Positions 9,021 through 18,013 are shown, counted from the first letter of the stretch. The stretch is DNA of 39,807 nucleotides from UBA4582 sp047630175 (GCA_047630175.1 JBLHVI010000031.1:1-39807), one strand, 5' to 3'. The notes: generated by a model from the letters alone, not told the origin. Program-made: numbers and translations.

Positions 9021-10207
9021 CGCTGCGAATAGCTTTCAACGAAACGTTGGATGCGCTCAAAAGCTTTGTTAAGGACGGGTAGGGGTTGTGCCAGCGTGAT
9101 GCGCACAAATCCCTCGCCAGAGGGGCCAAAACCGCGCCCCGGCACCGTGGACACTTTCTCGGCCGCGAGCAGTTGCTCAGCAAAAGTCACATCGTTTTCA
9201 CCCAAGCCCCGAACGTCCATCATGACAAACATGCCGGCTGCTGGGCGAGCGCAACTCACGCCTTCGATTTCAGTGATACGCGAGACGCAAAAGTCACGTC
9301 TGCGTTGATATTCTTCGCGCATTTCTGCCACGTAGTATTCATCATTAGACAGCGCGAAAGCTGCCGCGTCTTGGATGAATTGTGGCATGCCGAATAACGT
9401 CGCGGTAGAAAACCGTTCTAGGTGCGGCACCAGAGCGCGCGGGCAAATGGCCCAGCCCATACGCCAGCCGCTCATGGCATGAGATTTTGATAGGCCGTCA
9501 ATCATTATAACGTTCTCAAGATTGTTGGCAGAGGCGCGTAGCGAGCGATGCGTCTGATCAAAGGTGATCATTGAGTAGACCTCATCACATACCAGCCACA
9601 GATTTGCCTCAAGACAAAATTGCGCAAGGTCACGCAGGGCGGCCTTACCAATCATAGAGCCGGTTGGGTTGTTGGGCGTATTTACCAGCACCACGCGCGT
9701 CTTGTCAGTCACCGCGGTTTTAATATGTTCAATATCCAGTGCGAAGTCAGCGTCAGCAAGTAAAGGTATGGATGTGACGTGTGCACCAATGGCCTGTGCG
9801 AGCCCCTGATAGCCTACATACATGGGTTCTGGAATTATTATTTCGTCGCCCGGATTAAGCAGGCACGACAAAACCGCAAACAGAGCCTGAGTTGCGCCGG
9901 GAAAAATCACCACCTCTTCCATGTCGCATGGGTGCGGCGATGTACGTGTCTCCAGATCAGCCACCGCGCGTCGCAGGTTGACCTCACCTAACGCAGGTGA
10001 ATAGTGCGTGCGGCCTACCCGCAGATAGCTGACGGCATTGTCGACAATCGGCTCGGGGGTGCGAAAGTCAGGATCGCCGACGCACAGTAAAATGACGTCA
10101 TCACCCTGACGTTTTAGGTCGAGGGCTTTTTCGTGGACTCCCCAGGCAGAACTGTTGTCGGTGTCTAGGCGTTGTGTCAGGTTGCTGAATTCAATGTGTT
10201 TGCTCAT
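9017..10207 (-). CDS. aruH: Arginine:pyruvate transaminase, PLP fold type I
   Basis: A class I/II aminotransferase of about 396 residues from the ATG at 10207; an upstream in-frame ATG at 10240 would add 11 residues without similarity to the family, so the shorter start is preferred although neither has a clear ribosome site. PLP residues: Lys241 in SKSHAMSGW, Asn180 in NTPNNPTG, Asp208 in CDEVY, and an FVRITLA arginine near the C-terminus that would bind the substrate carboxylate. The LSKSHAMSGWRMGW, FIQDAA and FGPSGEGFVRI segments resemble AruH of Pseudomonas. AruH transfers the alpha-amino group of arginine to pyruvate, giving 2-ketoarginine and alanine. It faces aruI-gbuA and its TAA overlaps the gbuA TAG (9017-9020), a compact convergent layout. 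Confidence 0.87.
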   Translation of the reverse strand: MSKHIEFSNLTQRLDTDNSSAWGVHEKALDLKRQGDDVILLCVGDPDFRTPEPIVDNAVSYLRVGRTHYSPALGEVNLRRAVADLETRTSPHPCDMEEVVIFPGATQALFAVLSCLLNPGDEIIIPEPMYVGYQGLAQAIGAHVTSIPLLADADFALDIEHIKTAVTDKTRVVLVNTPNNPTGSMIGKAALRDLAQFCLEANLWLVCDEVYSMITFDQTHRSLRASANNLENVIMIDGLSKSHAMSGWRMGWAICPRALVPHLERFSTATLFGMPQFIQDAAAFALSNDEYYVAEMREEYQRRRDFCVSRITEIEGVSCARPAAGMFVMMDVRGLGENDVTFAEQLLAAEKVSTVPGRGFGPSGEGFVRITLAQPLPVLNKAFERIQRFVESYSQR

Positions 10208-10505
10208 GGCTTTGGTGTCCGTGGCGCTTGTTGCCAGCATCTCATCATGGCGTGTTCAGGGAGGTGGGCGTTTGGTGGGTGCGCGCTGAGGTCCAGCGTG
10301 GTACTAGCTTACTATAGATCGACGTCGCATGGTTAAATCGGCGACCATGGGACCCCAACACGGCGCTGTAGTAGAGGGCTGCTAGCTGGATGCGAATGAG
10401 CGTCCAGGTGAGTCATGGCGTTGTGATTCTGCCCATTTCTACTGCGCGAAAATTCGAGTACGATACACCGCTGGGTTGGAACGCAAAGCGCATGGACATC
10501 GCCTC

Positions 10506-11306
10506 ATGGCCGAAGATATAAGCAACAAACACATCAGTGATATTGAAATTTTCTCGCGGATCGCAGAGAGCCGACGTGGCATGATCAGTGCGCTGTTCTC
10601 TTCGCGGCAACATACTCAAGGTACTCTGTTGATTCGCTTTGGCGAGCCAGTTGATGGTTTATATTTGCTGCAAGATGGCGAGGTAACGGTCTCCATACCT
10701 GGATTCCAAGGTGCTCTTGCGACCCTCCATAAGGGTAGTTCGTTCGGCGAATTGTCGTTGTTTAATGCGAATGACGCGGCCTCAGCGACCGTCACTGTGT
10801 CGACACCCACCGCTCGGCTGAGCTTTTGTCCACGCAAAGCGTTGGTTGCTGCGCTGGCTGAGGACGAGTTGCTGGCGGCCGGCTTCTATCACGGTAGCGC
10901 TATTCTGGTAGCGGAGCGTTTGCGTACCACCAATCAAAAAATCAGTGGCGAGATCTCCAAATCAATTAGGACCGCCTCGGCACTGATTGAAGAGATTTCG
11001 ACGAGCGGTAATCTTGGGTTTGCTCAGCAAGAGATACAGACTTCCGGCTCGCAGATTGTCTCTGGCATGACGGAGATTTTAAAGCGTTTGCTGGTCATGA
11101 AAGCCAGCGGTGAAGCGATTCCTCCTGAGGATATCGGTGTGTTGGCCGATCGGGCGAAAAGTATTTACTACTCAGAGTTTCAGGTATTCGAGAAGGTACA
11201 TAAGCAGCTGCAGGTTTTAGGTGGCCACCTTGAGAATGTGACACGAATTCTAAATCAGCAGGACACTAAGGAAGTCGAAGGCGAGATGTCACTGTTGGAC
11301 TTGTGA
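10506..11306 (+). CDS. Cyclic-nucleotide-binding-fold protein without HTH
   Basis: About 266 residues from ATG 10506 (an in-frame TTG at 10476 is possible; neither has a good ribosome site). Residues ~35-140 form a Crp/cNMP-type beta-barrel: GTLLIRFGEPVDGLYLLQDG, then KGSSFGELSLF as the phosphate-binding cassette. The arginine expected after FGELxL (usually P-R-x-A) is missing; the sequence is NANDAASATV, so canonical cAMP binding is doubtful. The remaining ~120 residues are helical and polar with no DNA-binding helix-turn-helix, so this is not an ordinary Crp-type activator. It contains an ISGEISKSIRTAS segment and long amphipathic helices suggesting oligomerisation or partner binding. It stands alone between aruH (divergent) and ybiT. 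Function unknown; possibly a signalling or sensory protein. Confidence 0.75.
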   Translation: MAEDISNKHISDIEIFSRIAESRRGMISALFSSRQHTQGTLLIRFGEPVDGLYLLQDGEVTVSIPGFQGALATLHKGSSFGELSLFNANDAASATVTVSTPTARLSFCPRKALVAALAEDELLAAGFYHGSAILVAERLRTTNQKISGEISKSIRTASALIEEISTSGNLGFAQQEIQTSGSQIVSGMTEILKRLLVMKASGEAIPPEDIGVLADRAKSIYYSEFQVFEKVHKQLQVLGGHLENVTRILNQQDTKEVEGEMSLLDL

Positions 11307-11479
11307 GCGCGTATTGCAGTGCGCTGAGGCCCGTATCCGCGCCTTTCTTGGCACGATCTCAGTGGACGTTTCCTGCTGCGAAACAGACGTCAATCGAGGC
11401 CAGCCCGGCTTAACGAAAGTCCCATTCCATCTTCCCCTTTGCCATCGGCTGCCGGTTACCCCCTTTTGTTGTGAGTCTA

Positions 11480-11497
11480 TTCGACATTGCGGTCGAA
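11480..11497. promoter_or_regulatory. Possible operator palindrome before ybiT
   Basis: TTCGAC and GTCGAA are perfect inverted arms separated by ATTGCG, about 70-85 bases before ybiT. Such a site could bind a dimeric regulator or lie in the promoter (a TATATG hexamer follows at about 11502), but a 6-base palindrome is expected by chance now and then. Only the inverted repeat is directly visible. Confidence 0.25.
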
Positions 11498-11564
11498 ACT
11501 CTATATGCTGCGCGCGCGCAATCACGTAGGTCACGCAGGGTGACATCTACGTTCCCACCCCTTT

Positions 11565-13187
11565 ATGCCCCAGGATAGTCCATTGATTACTACAGCTAAC
11601 ATCACCATGCAATTTGGCGCAGCGCCGTTGTTCGAAAATATCTCGGCCAAGTTCGGTAATGGCAATCGCTACGGATTGATCGGTGCCAATGGTTGCGGAA
11701 AATCGACCTTCATGAAAATTCTCACGGGTGAGCTTGTGCCCACGTCAGGCAATGTCTCGGTAAGCCCCGGTCAAAGGGTCGGCACATTGAGCCAAGACCA
11801 GTTCGCGTTTGAAGACTTTAGCGTCGTTGATGCGGTGATTATGGGCGATGCGAAGCTGTGGAAGATCAAGCAAGAACGTGATCGTATCTATGGTTTGGCT
11901 GAAATGAGTGAGGCCGACGGCATGAAGGTCGCTGAGCTTGAAACTGACTTTGCAGAGCTTGACGGTTATACAGCCGAAAGCCGAGCCGGAGAGATTCTAA
12001 TCGAGGCAGGTATCGACGAGTCCTTGCACTTTGGGCTGATGAGTCAGGTAGCGCCGGGTTGGAAACTTCGTGTACTACTGGCCCAAGCGCTGTTTTCTAA
12101 CCCTGACATCTTGTTGCTAGACGAACCCACTAACAACCTGGACATACACAGCATCAGCTGGCTGGCGGGTGTGTTAAACGAACGCAAATGCACCATGATC
12201 GTGATCTCTCACGACCGCCATTTTCTTAACTCGGTATGCACGCATATGGCTGACATTGATTATGGTGAGCTGCGTATTTATCCGGGTAACTACGAGAAAT
12301 TCGTTGAGGCCTCGTCACTCATCCGTCAGCAATTACTCACGGAAAATTCGAAAAAGAGTGCTGAGATCGACGAGCTGCAGGGCTTCGTCAATCGTTTTTC
12401 AGCGAATGCCTCGAAAGCCAAGCAGGCGAGCTCTCGCGCGAAAAAACTCGACAAAATTCAACTTGATGAGGTGAAGTCATCAAGCCGTTTGACCCCTTCG
12501 ATCAGTCTTAAGCAGGAGAAGCGTTTGCATCGGCAGGCACTGGTGCTGGAGGATGTGTCGCACGGTTTTGAAGGTGAGGAACTGTTTGCAGGCGCCAACA
12601 TGATCCTAGACGCTGGCGCTCGATTAGCTGTTATCGGTGAGAATGGTGTGGGTAAAACTACCTTGCTACGTTGTTTGATGAGCAAGATCACTGCCAATTC
12701 AGGTGAGGTCAAATGGGCGGAGAACGCCACTATCGCTTACTGCCCCCAAGACAATACTGAAGACTTTGATTGCGATTTAACGTTGTTTGACTGGATGGCG
12801 CAATGGCGCAAGCCAGGTGATGATGACCTGATGATCCGCGGTATGCTGGGTCGCCTTTTGTTCACTGCAGATGATGCTAACAAGAAGGCTCGGGTGTGTT
12901 CCGGTGGCGAAAAGAATCGACTGTTGTTTGGCAAGCTGATGCTGTCTGATGCTAATGTGCTGATTATGGATGAGCCGACTAACCACTTGGATATGGAAGC
13001 GATCGAGGCGTTAAATAAGGCGCTTAAGGGCTATGACGGTACGCTGATTTTTGTCAGCCACGACCGCGAGTTTGTTTCGTCACTGGCGACGCGCGTCATT
13101 GAGATCAAAGACAAAGAAGTCGTGGACTTTCAGGGCACTTATGATGAGTACCTGGCGAGTCAGCAGCCGGAGCATAAGGCAGCTTAG
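11565..13187 (+). CDS. ybiT: ABC-F family ATPase YbiT
   Basis: A 540-residue soluble protein with two ABC ATPase domains and no membrane segments. First Walker A GANGCGKST (40-48), first Walker B ILLLDEPTNNLD, the YbiT-characteristic APGWKLRVLLAQALF in place of a normal first signature, the linker between domains with RFSANASKAKQASSRAKK, second Walker A GENGVGKTT, second signature CSGGEKNRLLFG and second Walker B LIMDEPTNHLD. The whole length matches E. coli YbiT (530 residues). ABC-F proteins act on the ribosome; YbiT's exact role is not settled. Start: ATG 11565 has no ribosome site, while an in-frame TTG at 11583 has AGGATAG about 8 bases upstream and gives an N-terminus aligning better with E. 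coli (ITTANITMQFG), so the real start may be 11583. Confidence 0.93.
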   Translation: MPQDSPLITTANITMQFGAAPLFENISAKFGNGNRYGLIGANGCGKSTFMKILTGELVPTSGNVSVSPGQRVGTLSQDQFAFEDFSVVDAVIMGDAKLWKIKQERDRIYGLAEMSEADGMKVAELETDFAELDGYTAESRAGEILIEAGIDESLHFGLMSQVAPGWKLRVLLAQALFSNPDILLLDEPTNNLDIHSISWLAGVLNERKCTMIVISHDRHFLNSVCTHMADIDYGELRIYPGNYEKFVEASSLIRQQLLTENSKKSAEIDELQGFVNRFSANASKAKQASSRAKKLDKIQLDEVKSSSRLTPSISLKQEKRLHRQALVLEDVSHGFEGEELFAGANMILDAGARLAVIGENGVGKTTLLRCLMSKITANSGEVKWAENATIAYCPQDNTEDFDCDLTLFDWMAQWRKPGDDDLMIRGMLGRLLFTADDANKKARVCSGGEKNRLLFGKLMLSDANVLIMDEPTNHLDMEAIEALNKALKGYDGTLIFVSHDREFVSSLATRVIEIKDKEVVDFQGTYDEYLASQQPEHKAA

Positions 13188-13239
13188 GCGCCGTGATATC
13201 GCTCGGTCAATGGGTCTTGATCGAGTCGTTATCGAAGTA

Positions 13240-13259
13240 TAGGGGCCTGATGGCCCCTA
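13240..13259. terminator. Hairpin between convergent ybiT and peptidase gene
   Basis: TAGGGGCC, loop TGAT, GGCCCCTA: a perfect 8-base-pair GC-rich stem with a tetraloop, placed between the stops of two convergent genes (13187 and 13280). Position fits a bidirectional terminator. Neither side has a clear T-tract, so intrinsic termination is uncertain. Confidence 0.5.
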
Positions 13260-13279
13260 CCGAACTACCCGGCGGCTAT

Positions 13280-15343
13280 TTAGTCTCCAAATAATCTGTC
13301 CGTCAGGTAAGTAAACTCTAGGGCAGTGCGCTTGGCTCGCTCCTCTTGGTTCGCGGCAGCGGAATGCCCGCCATCAATGTTCTCATAATATAGAAAAGGC
13401 TTGCCTGCGGCTTCGAACAGTTTTGCCATCTTTCGCGCGTGCCCTGGATGCACTCGGTCATCTTTGGTGGAGGTCACGAAATACGGTGTGGGGTAGTCTT
13501 TGCTGGCGTCAAAGTTTTGGTAAGGTGAAATAGTCTCCAGAAAAGTCCGTTCTGCAGGAACGTCTGGATCGCCGTATTCATCGACCCAGGAAGCGCCAGC
13601 TAACAGCTTGTGATAGCGCAGCATGTCGAGTAGCGGTACTTGGATAACGACGGCATTCCACAGGTCGGGCCGTTGGTTTAACATTACGCCCATCAGTAGA
13701 CCACCGTTTGAGCCGCCCATAATGCCCAAGTGTTTTGGCGATGTGATTTTTAGGTCGATCAGTGCTTCGCCTACCGCAATAAAATCATCATAGATGCGCT
13801 GGCGATTTCCCTTTAGGCCAGCTTGGTGCCATGTTGGCCCGAATTCGCCGCCACCACGGATATTGGCCAGCACATATACGCCGCCTTTTTCTAGCCACAA
13901 ACGACCAATGCCACCCGAGTAGCTCGGGTTCATCGATACCTCGAAACCCCCGTAGCCATAAAGCAGTGTTGGTGTTGAGCTATCAAGTTTGATGTCTTTA
14001 TGGTGAATCACAAAAAAGGGGACTTGGGTGCCGTCTTTTGATGTGGTTTGTTTTTGATGTACCACCAGACCGTCGGCGTTGAACTTCGGTGGTAGTGACT
14101 TTACGTGCGATACCGAGTTCGTCAACGTGTCGAACATCAATAGCGAGTCGGGGGTAAGGAAATCTTCGTAATTGATAAAGGCAGTATCAGTGTGTCGGTT
14201 TGCAAATATCACTCTGGCCTGCCCAGTGCCGGGTAAATCGATTGAGTGGTTCGTCCAGCCTGCCTCGCTGTGTTTAAGGCGTAGCAGCTTACTGACAACG
14301 TTGTCGTTGATAGACAGTAAGGCGGTTGTCCCTGCGATGGAGACATTATTGACGGCCTGGCGATCGTTAGCGCGAAAGACAAGTTCTACGCATGGCAGCT
14401 GCCGGGTGTTGAGAAACTCCTGCAAGTTGAATGACACAAGGTCGCCGGTCCTAAAAGTTTTGTCTTGATCAGTAAGCGCCCAATCTTGTTGTAGCGTGAC
14501 AAGCTGTTGGCCATCGAAAACTGCGCCGAGTGAACACTTCAGCGGAACAGGAAATTGTAGAGGTTCACCATCGCCTAGACGCCAGTAACTTGACGTGAAG
14601 AAGGTCTCTGCCTTGATAGCCCCGTAAACCACCTCACCCGTTGTTAGCTCTGTCACCCATGGCCAGACGCCGACGTCTGATGCCTGTGCTTTATAAACTT
14701 CCTGGGCCTCGCTCAGGGTCTGCCCACGTTTCCATAGGCGCGCGCTAAAAGGATAACCCGATTCGGTTAATGTTGTGCCGTCATTGCCCCAGTCCGTTGC
14801 CACCAGCAGAGTGTCTTGGTCGATCCAGGCGAGTTCCTGTTTTGCTTCGGTGGTAACGAAACCTGCCTCAACAAAGGCTTTAGTTGTCAGGTCGAACTCG
14901 CGATTAACCACTGCGTCTTTCCCACCATCGGATAGCGCCATCATGCAGCGAGTTACTTTTATGCCATTACGTTGCAAGCATGTAACGCCTTTGTAGACCC
15001 AGTTTTTACCTTCGTTGTCAGAAAGTTGGTCAACATCCAAGACGATCTCCCAAGCCGGTTCGTCGCTCTGATAGCTATTCAGCGTTGCGCGCCGCCACAG
15101 GCCTCGTACGTTGGCTGCATCTTGCCAGAAGTTATAGACCATGCCATCTCGGATAGCGCCATAAGGAATGCGTTGTTGTGAATTGGCCAGCGCTATCGCG
15201 GCGGCGAAATTGGCGTCATAAGCGGAGTGCTTTTGGATGTTCAGTAACGATCGTTGATTTTGCTCGCGCACCCAAGCGAGTGCCGCCTCGCCTTCGACTT
15301 CTTCAAGCCATAGATAGGGGTCGATGTCAGTGACGTTTTGCAT
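13280..15343 (-). CDS. Prolyl oligopeptidase family serine peptidase (S9)
   Basis: About 687 residues from ATG 15343. The frame stays open to 15553, but the extra 70 residues come from the frameshifted tail of mgtE. The chosen start gives MQNVTDIDPYLWLEEVEGE, the usual beginning of the family; ATG 15421 is an alternative. The N-terminal two-thirds should form the beta-propeller; the C-terminal alpha/beta hydrolase domain carries Ser545 in GGSNGG, the aspartate in the DDRVHPGH loop and His660 in DGGHSAA (numbering from this start). No signal peptide is seen, so it is probably cytoplasmic. The family cuts short peptides after proline, or in related branches has other acyl-peptide specificity. 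It is the last gene of a minus-strand run after the nuclease and mgtE. Confidence 0.87.
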   Translation of the reverse strand: MQNVTDIDPYLWLEEVEGEAALAWVREQNQRSLLNIQKHSAYDANFAAAIALANSQQRIPYGAIRDGMVYNFWQDAANVRGLWRRATLNSYQSDEPAWEIVLDVDQLSDNEGKNWVYKGVTCLQRNGIKVTRCMMALSDGGKDAVVNREFDLTTKAFVEAGFVTTEAKQELAWIDQDTLLVATDWGNDGTTLTESGYPFSARLWKRGQTLSEAQEVYKAQASDVGVWPWVTELTTGEVVYGAIKAETFFTSSYWRLGDGEPLQFPVPLKCSLGAVFDGQQLVTLQQDWALTDQDKTFRTGDLVSFNLQEFLNTRQLPCVELVFRANDRQAVNNVSIAGTTALLSINDNVVSKLLRLKHSEAGWTNHSIDLPGTGQARVIFANRHTDTAFINYEDFLTPDSLLMFDTLTNSVSHVKSLPPKFNADGLVVHQKQTTSKDGTQVPFFVIHHKDIKLDSSTPTLLYGYGGFEVSMNPSYSGGIGRLWLEKGGVYVLANIRGGGEFGPTWHQAGLKGNRQRIYDDFIAVGEALIDLKITSPKHLGIMGGSNGGLLMGVMLNQRPDLWNAVVIQVPLLDMLRYHKLLAGASWVDEYGDPDVPAERTFLETISPYQNFDASKDYPTPYFVTSTKDDRVHPGHARKMAKLFEAAGKPFLYYENIDGGHSAAANQEERAKRTALEFTYLTDRLFGD

Positions 15344-15396
15344 GTTGTCTGTGTCCGTTATGTTGCTGGTTTGCTCGTCGGATGGCTGCAAGCGTT

Positions 15397-16589
15397 CTAT
15401 AGGCCTCGGCATCTCGCCCATGCTAACGACATCAGTTGCGGTCGTCAGGAAAATCGTTGACGCCGTCGCCGGGTCGGCCACAAACCGTCGCAGCACTAAG
15501 GGGATCATCAATACGTCGGCCACGCCAGCAGCCGAGCATGGCAGCGATGACAATGCCTGCCAGCATCATCGGCTCTGCGCTACCGTTTAGGATTGCGTAG
15601 CCCAGCATAGCTGCACCCGCGGTAAGGCCCACCAACATCCCGCTTATGATGCCAAGAATGGCTTCTTTGCGGACTAATTGTGCCTCCATGCCTGGCTTAG
15701 TTTCGTTGAGTGTCATAGCCCGAAGCGTTACAGTCAGTGCCTGACAGCCGGTGTTGCCGGATTGTCCCGCCAGCACGGGTAGGAAAGCCGGCAGTGCGAG
15801 CACCTGCTGGATTGTGTCTTCAAAAATGCCAACGACCGCGCCAGTCGAGAAAGCCGTTATAAGGTTCAGCTGTAACCAGGGGTGACGCTTTTTCAGGCTG
15901 GTCCACCAGGGCGTGGTTAGGCGTTCTTCTTTTTCAACACCAACTATGCGTCCAGCTTGTGCGGTCAGCGCGTACTGTTGCTGTTCGAACAAGGAATAAC
16001 CGCGGACAACGCCGAGTAACTTGCCCGCTTCGTCGCACACGGGATACATCGGGTAGTGTCGGCTCAGGACTGCTTGTATAGCTTCGTCGAGGCGTGTTGC
16101 TGCGGTAAAACTAAACGGCTCTGTGATCATTAGGTCAGTGATGCTGTTGGTAGGGTCAGCGAATAGTAGTTCACGCATGGTCACCAAACCGACCAGTTGT
16201 TGCGTGTCATCAACTACGTAGGCATAGGCTGCTAGCGGATGTTGCTGGGCGTGAGGTCGCAATATCTCGACGGCCTCACTGACCTTATGGTCGCGACTAA
16301 GGGTCGATGTGATGGGCTCGATCAGTCTGCCTACGGCATTTTCTGGGAATAGCATGTTCTGCGACCATAGTCCGCCAAGACTGGTTTCAAACAGCGAGGC
16401 GAGCTTTTGTGCGCGCGCCTTTGGCAGGCAAGCCAGTACTTGCAGAGCATGCGCCACCTCTAATTTTTCGAGCACCGCTGTGACAACGGTTTCAGATTCG
16501 CGATTTAGTAGCCCAACACCGTTAATCGGGGCCCGCCGGCTGACCGCGCTGGCTAGTTGGTCCCGGTGGGGGGTTGTGCTTGATTCCAC
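15397..16589 (-). pseudogene. mgtE: Magnesium transporter MgtE, C-terminus broken by frameshift
   Basis: A GTG-started frame (16589 to 15432, 385 residues) has the MgtE layout: short N-domain (~30-80), two CBS domains (~93-205, including VVDDTQQLVGLVTMRELLF and VCDEAGKLLGVVRG), then membrane segments with PVLAGQSGNTGCQALTV, the MgtE pore region. After VIAAMLG (near 15535) the frame runs into CWRGRRIDDP and a stop, unlike the family. The expected continuation is in the next frame on the same strand, immediately adjoining: VLMIPLVLRRFVADPATAS and IFLTTATDVVS, matching the usual last part of MgtE. The closing hydrophobic helix is not recognisable in any frame; a third frame ends at TAG 15397-15399. 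So either a recent pseudogene, an indel error, or a shortened protein. MgtE is a Mg2+-gated inner-membrane Mg2+ channel; the CBS domains sense Mg2+. Confidence 0.75.
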
Positions 16590-16677
16590 GGTTGGGGTCT
16601 CGTCGCTTGGGTTTATGGAGGACTACTTTGAGGAAATAGCTATGGTTAGTGGGGCGCTCGGAATTAATGCGTATGAC

Positions 16678-17451
16678 CTAGTGTGGCGCATACACCCAAT
16701 CTAGCCAGGCGGCGATGCGGACGCCTGCTTGGCTGAGTCGTCGTTCAAGTGTGGGCAGGTGAGTGTAGCGATAGTCGTAACCTAAATTTTTGCCGGCAGG
16801 GTAGACGCCAGGCAGCAGTGCGGCGCTCTCAGCGATCCAGACCAAGGGGTTTGGTTCGCGCCATTGCTCGCGCAGTGACGGCGTGATGCCGCGGTCGAGT
16901 GAACGTGAGAGCTCGGTGTATGACAGATCTGTTGAAGCGATGATGTCGGTGTCCCAGACACGATGCAGATTAGACGGTTCACCAAACCATTGAAGTTTTA
17001 CGTTGTTGCCGCCGCGGTCAGTACCGTTGCCAACATGCAGTGGTTGATGTAGGTCGCCGATCAGGTGTATGGCAAACTTCAGTGCCAAGCGCTGTTCATC
17101 AAGGCTGGCGTCGGCGTCGCGTAAGGTTGCCGCGAATTGGGTTAGCGCTTGCATAGCATCGCCTTGCGGTGGTGCGCCAACGTCGCTATAGCGTTTGCCG
17201 GCGGGCACGGTGACATAGTGCCAGGGGCTGGCTGTTTTTTGCCAGAAGAGGTCGGGTGATGAGCGCATGTCGTCGGCATAAGTCGATGCCTGGGCAAGGT
17301 CTTGAGTGCCCAGTAAGACGTTGACGCGTGCCTGGGTCTGGGGAGCCATATATCGCTCGGCAATGTCACCGGTAACTCGGTGTCCTGTCGCGCCCCAGCC
17401 GAAGGCGTTTGTGCTCAAGCATATCAGCAGTACCGCGAACCAAATGTGCAT
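16678..17451 (-). CDS. Exported S1/P1-type zinc nuclease
   Basis: ATG 17451 is chosen because GGAGAG lies a few bases upstream and it gives a clean signal peptide (MHIWFAVLLICLSTNAFG) whose cleavage leaves Trp-1 in WGATGHR, exactly the mature N-terminus of S1/P1 nucleases, whose first residue binds zinc. The upstream in-frame ATG at 17472 lacks this support. Further zinc and active-site motifs: YADDMR, WHYV, HLIGDLHQPLHVG, DRGGN and LHRVWD. About 257 residues, the usual size for bacterial members. These enzymes degrade single-stranded DNA or RNA and 3'-nucleotides, so a periplasmic or secreted role in phosphate or nucleotide scavenging is likely. It is first of a minus-strand run with mgtE (88 bases downstream) and the S9 peptidase. 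Confidence 0.9.
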   Translation of the reverse strand: MHIWFAVLLICLSTNAFGWGATGHRVTGDIAERYMAPQTQARVNVLLGTQDLAQASTYADDMRSSPDLFWQKTASPWHYVTVPAGKRYSDVGAPPQGDAMQALTQFAATLRDADASLDEQRLALKFAIHLIGDLHQPLHVGNGTDRGGNNVKLQWFGEPSNLHRVWDTDIIASTDLSYTELSRSLDRGITPSLREQWREPNPLVWIAESAALLPGVYPAGKNLGYDYRYTHLPTLERRLSQAGVRIAAWLDWVYAPH

Positions 17452-17608
17452 GCTCTCTCCAGCAAAATCCATAGTATATGTGCAAAATCAATCTGCGCGC
17501 GTTAGCGGGTGTGCGGTAGCGGGCGAGCCGTTAGCTTACGTTAGCGCGAGGCGATGGAGCAATGCTTGTGTGGGGCCGGGCACCAAATGATGAGTAGATA
17601 TTATGCGT

Positions 17609-17637
17609 TTGACAATGATTCGCATTTAGATTATCGT
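17609..17637 (+). promoter_or_regulatory. Sigma70 promoter with Fur-like box ahead of bfd
   Basis: TTGACA at 17609-17614 (perfect -35), a 17-base spacer, and TATCGT at 17632-17637 as -10. The spacer overlaps GACAATGATTCGCATTTAG (17611-17629), which by my count matches 12 of 19 positions of the classic Fur box GATAATGATAATCATTATC, including AATGAT and CATT. Placement between -35 and -10 would let Fur-Fe2+ block polymerase. bfd genes are commonly induced by iron starvation, in agreement. Confidence 0.65.
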
Positions 17638-17669
17638 TTCGCCACAAGCCGCCAAGATATGTCGTAAAT

Positions 17670-17900
17670 ATGTACGTCTGCCTATGTAACAACATTAATG
17701 ATCACGCCATCCGCGAGGCGGCAATGCAAGGTGTCCAAGACTTGGACGATCTGCGAGAAAAGCTCGGTGTCGCCAGTCAGTGCGGCCAGTGCGCGTGCTT
17801 GGCCAATGAAGTTTTGCAGACACAGCTGGCTTTGATGAAGCCGCTTATGGCACCGGGACAAAATCTTGGTTTGGCCTACGAGGCTCGACTTCAACGCTAG
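17670..17900 (+). CDS. bfd: Bacterioferritin-associated ferredoxin
   Basis: A 76-residue small [2Fe-2S] protein of the BFD fold. The four ligand cysteines are visible as C4-x-C6 and C38-x-x-C41, with the typical MYVCLCNNIND start and GVASQCGQC. Bfd docks on bacterioferritin and delivers electrons to its heme to release stored iron as Fe2+. bfr follows 113 bases downstream on the same strand, as in many Pseudomonas-like genomes. A Fur-type promoter precedes it, fitting induction under iron limitation. No good ribosome site is seen before the ATG. C43 is an additional cysteine near the cluster. Confidence 0.93.
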   Translation: MYVCLCNNINDHAIREAAMQGVQDLDDLREKLGVASQCGQCACLANEVLQTQLALMKPLMAPGQNLGLAYEARLQR

Positions 17901-17933
17901 TGCGATCTATCATTACTCGATGTAACGGCACAC

Positions 17934-17961
17934 TTGTTAGTGATAGTCGTTGCGCTATGGT
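17934..17961 (+). promoter_or_regulatory. Candidate sigma70 promoter of bfr
   Basis: TTGTTA at 17934-17939, a 16-base spacer and TATGGT at 17956-17961 lie 53 bases before the bfr GTG. Both hexamers match consensus at 4 of 6 positions or so, so this is only a candidate; it would let bfr be expressed separately from the Fur-controlled bfd. Confidence 0.3.
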
Positions 17962-18013
17962 CTGAAAGTAGACTAACAGTGAGTAACATAGAGACAAGTT
18001 GAAAGGAGTCCAC

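Noticed and set aside
15343..15553. N-terminal extension making the S9 peptidase a fusion with a membrane segment
   Set aside because: The extra residues match the MgtE C-terminus in the shifted frame and precede a standard peptidase N-terminus, so a frameshift in mgtE explains it better than a real fusion.
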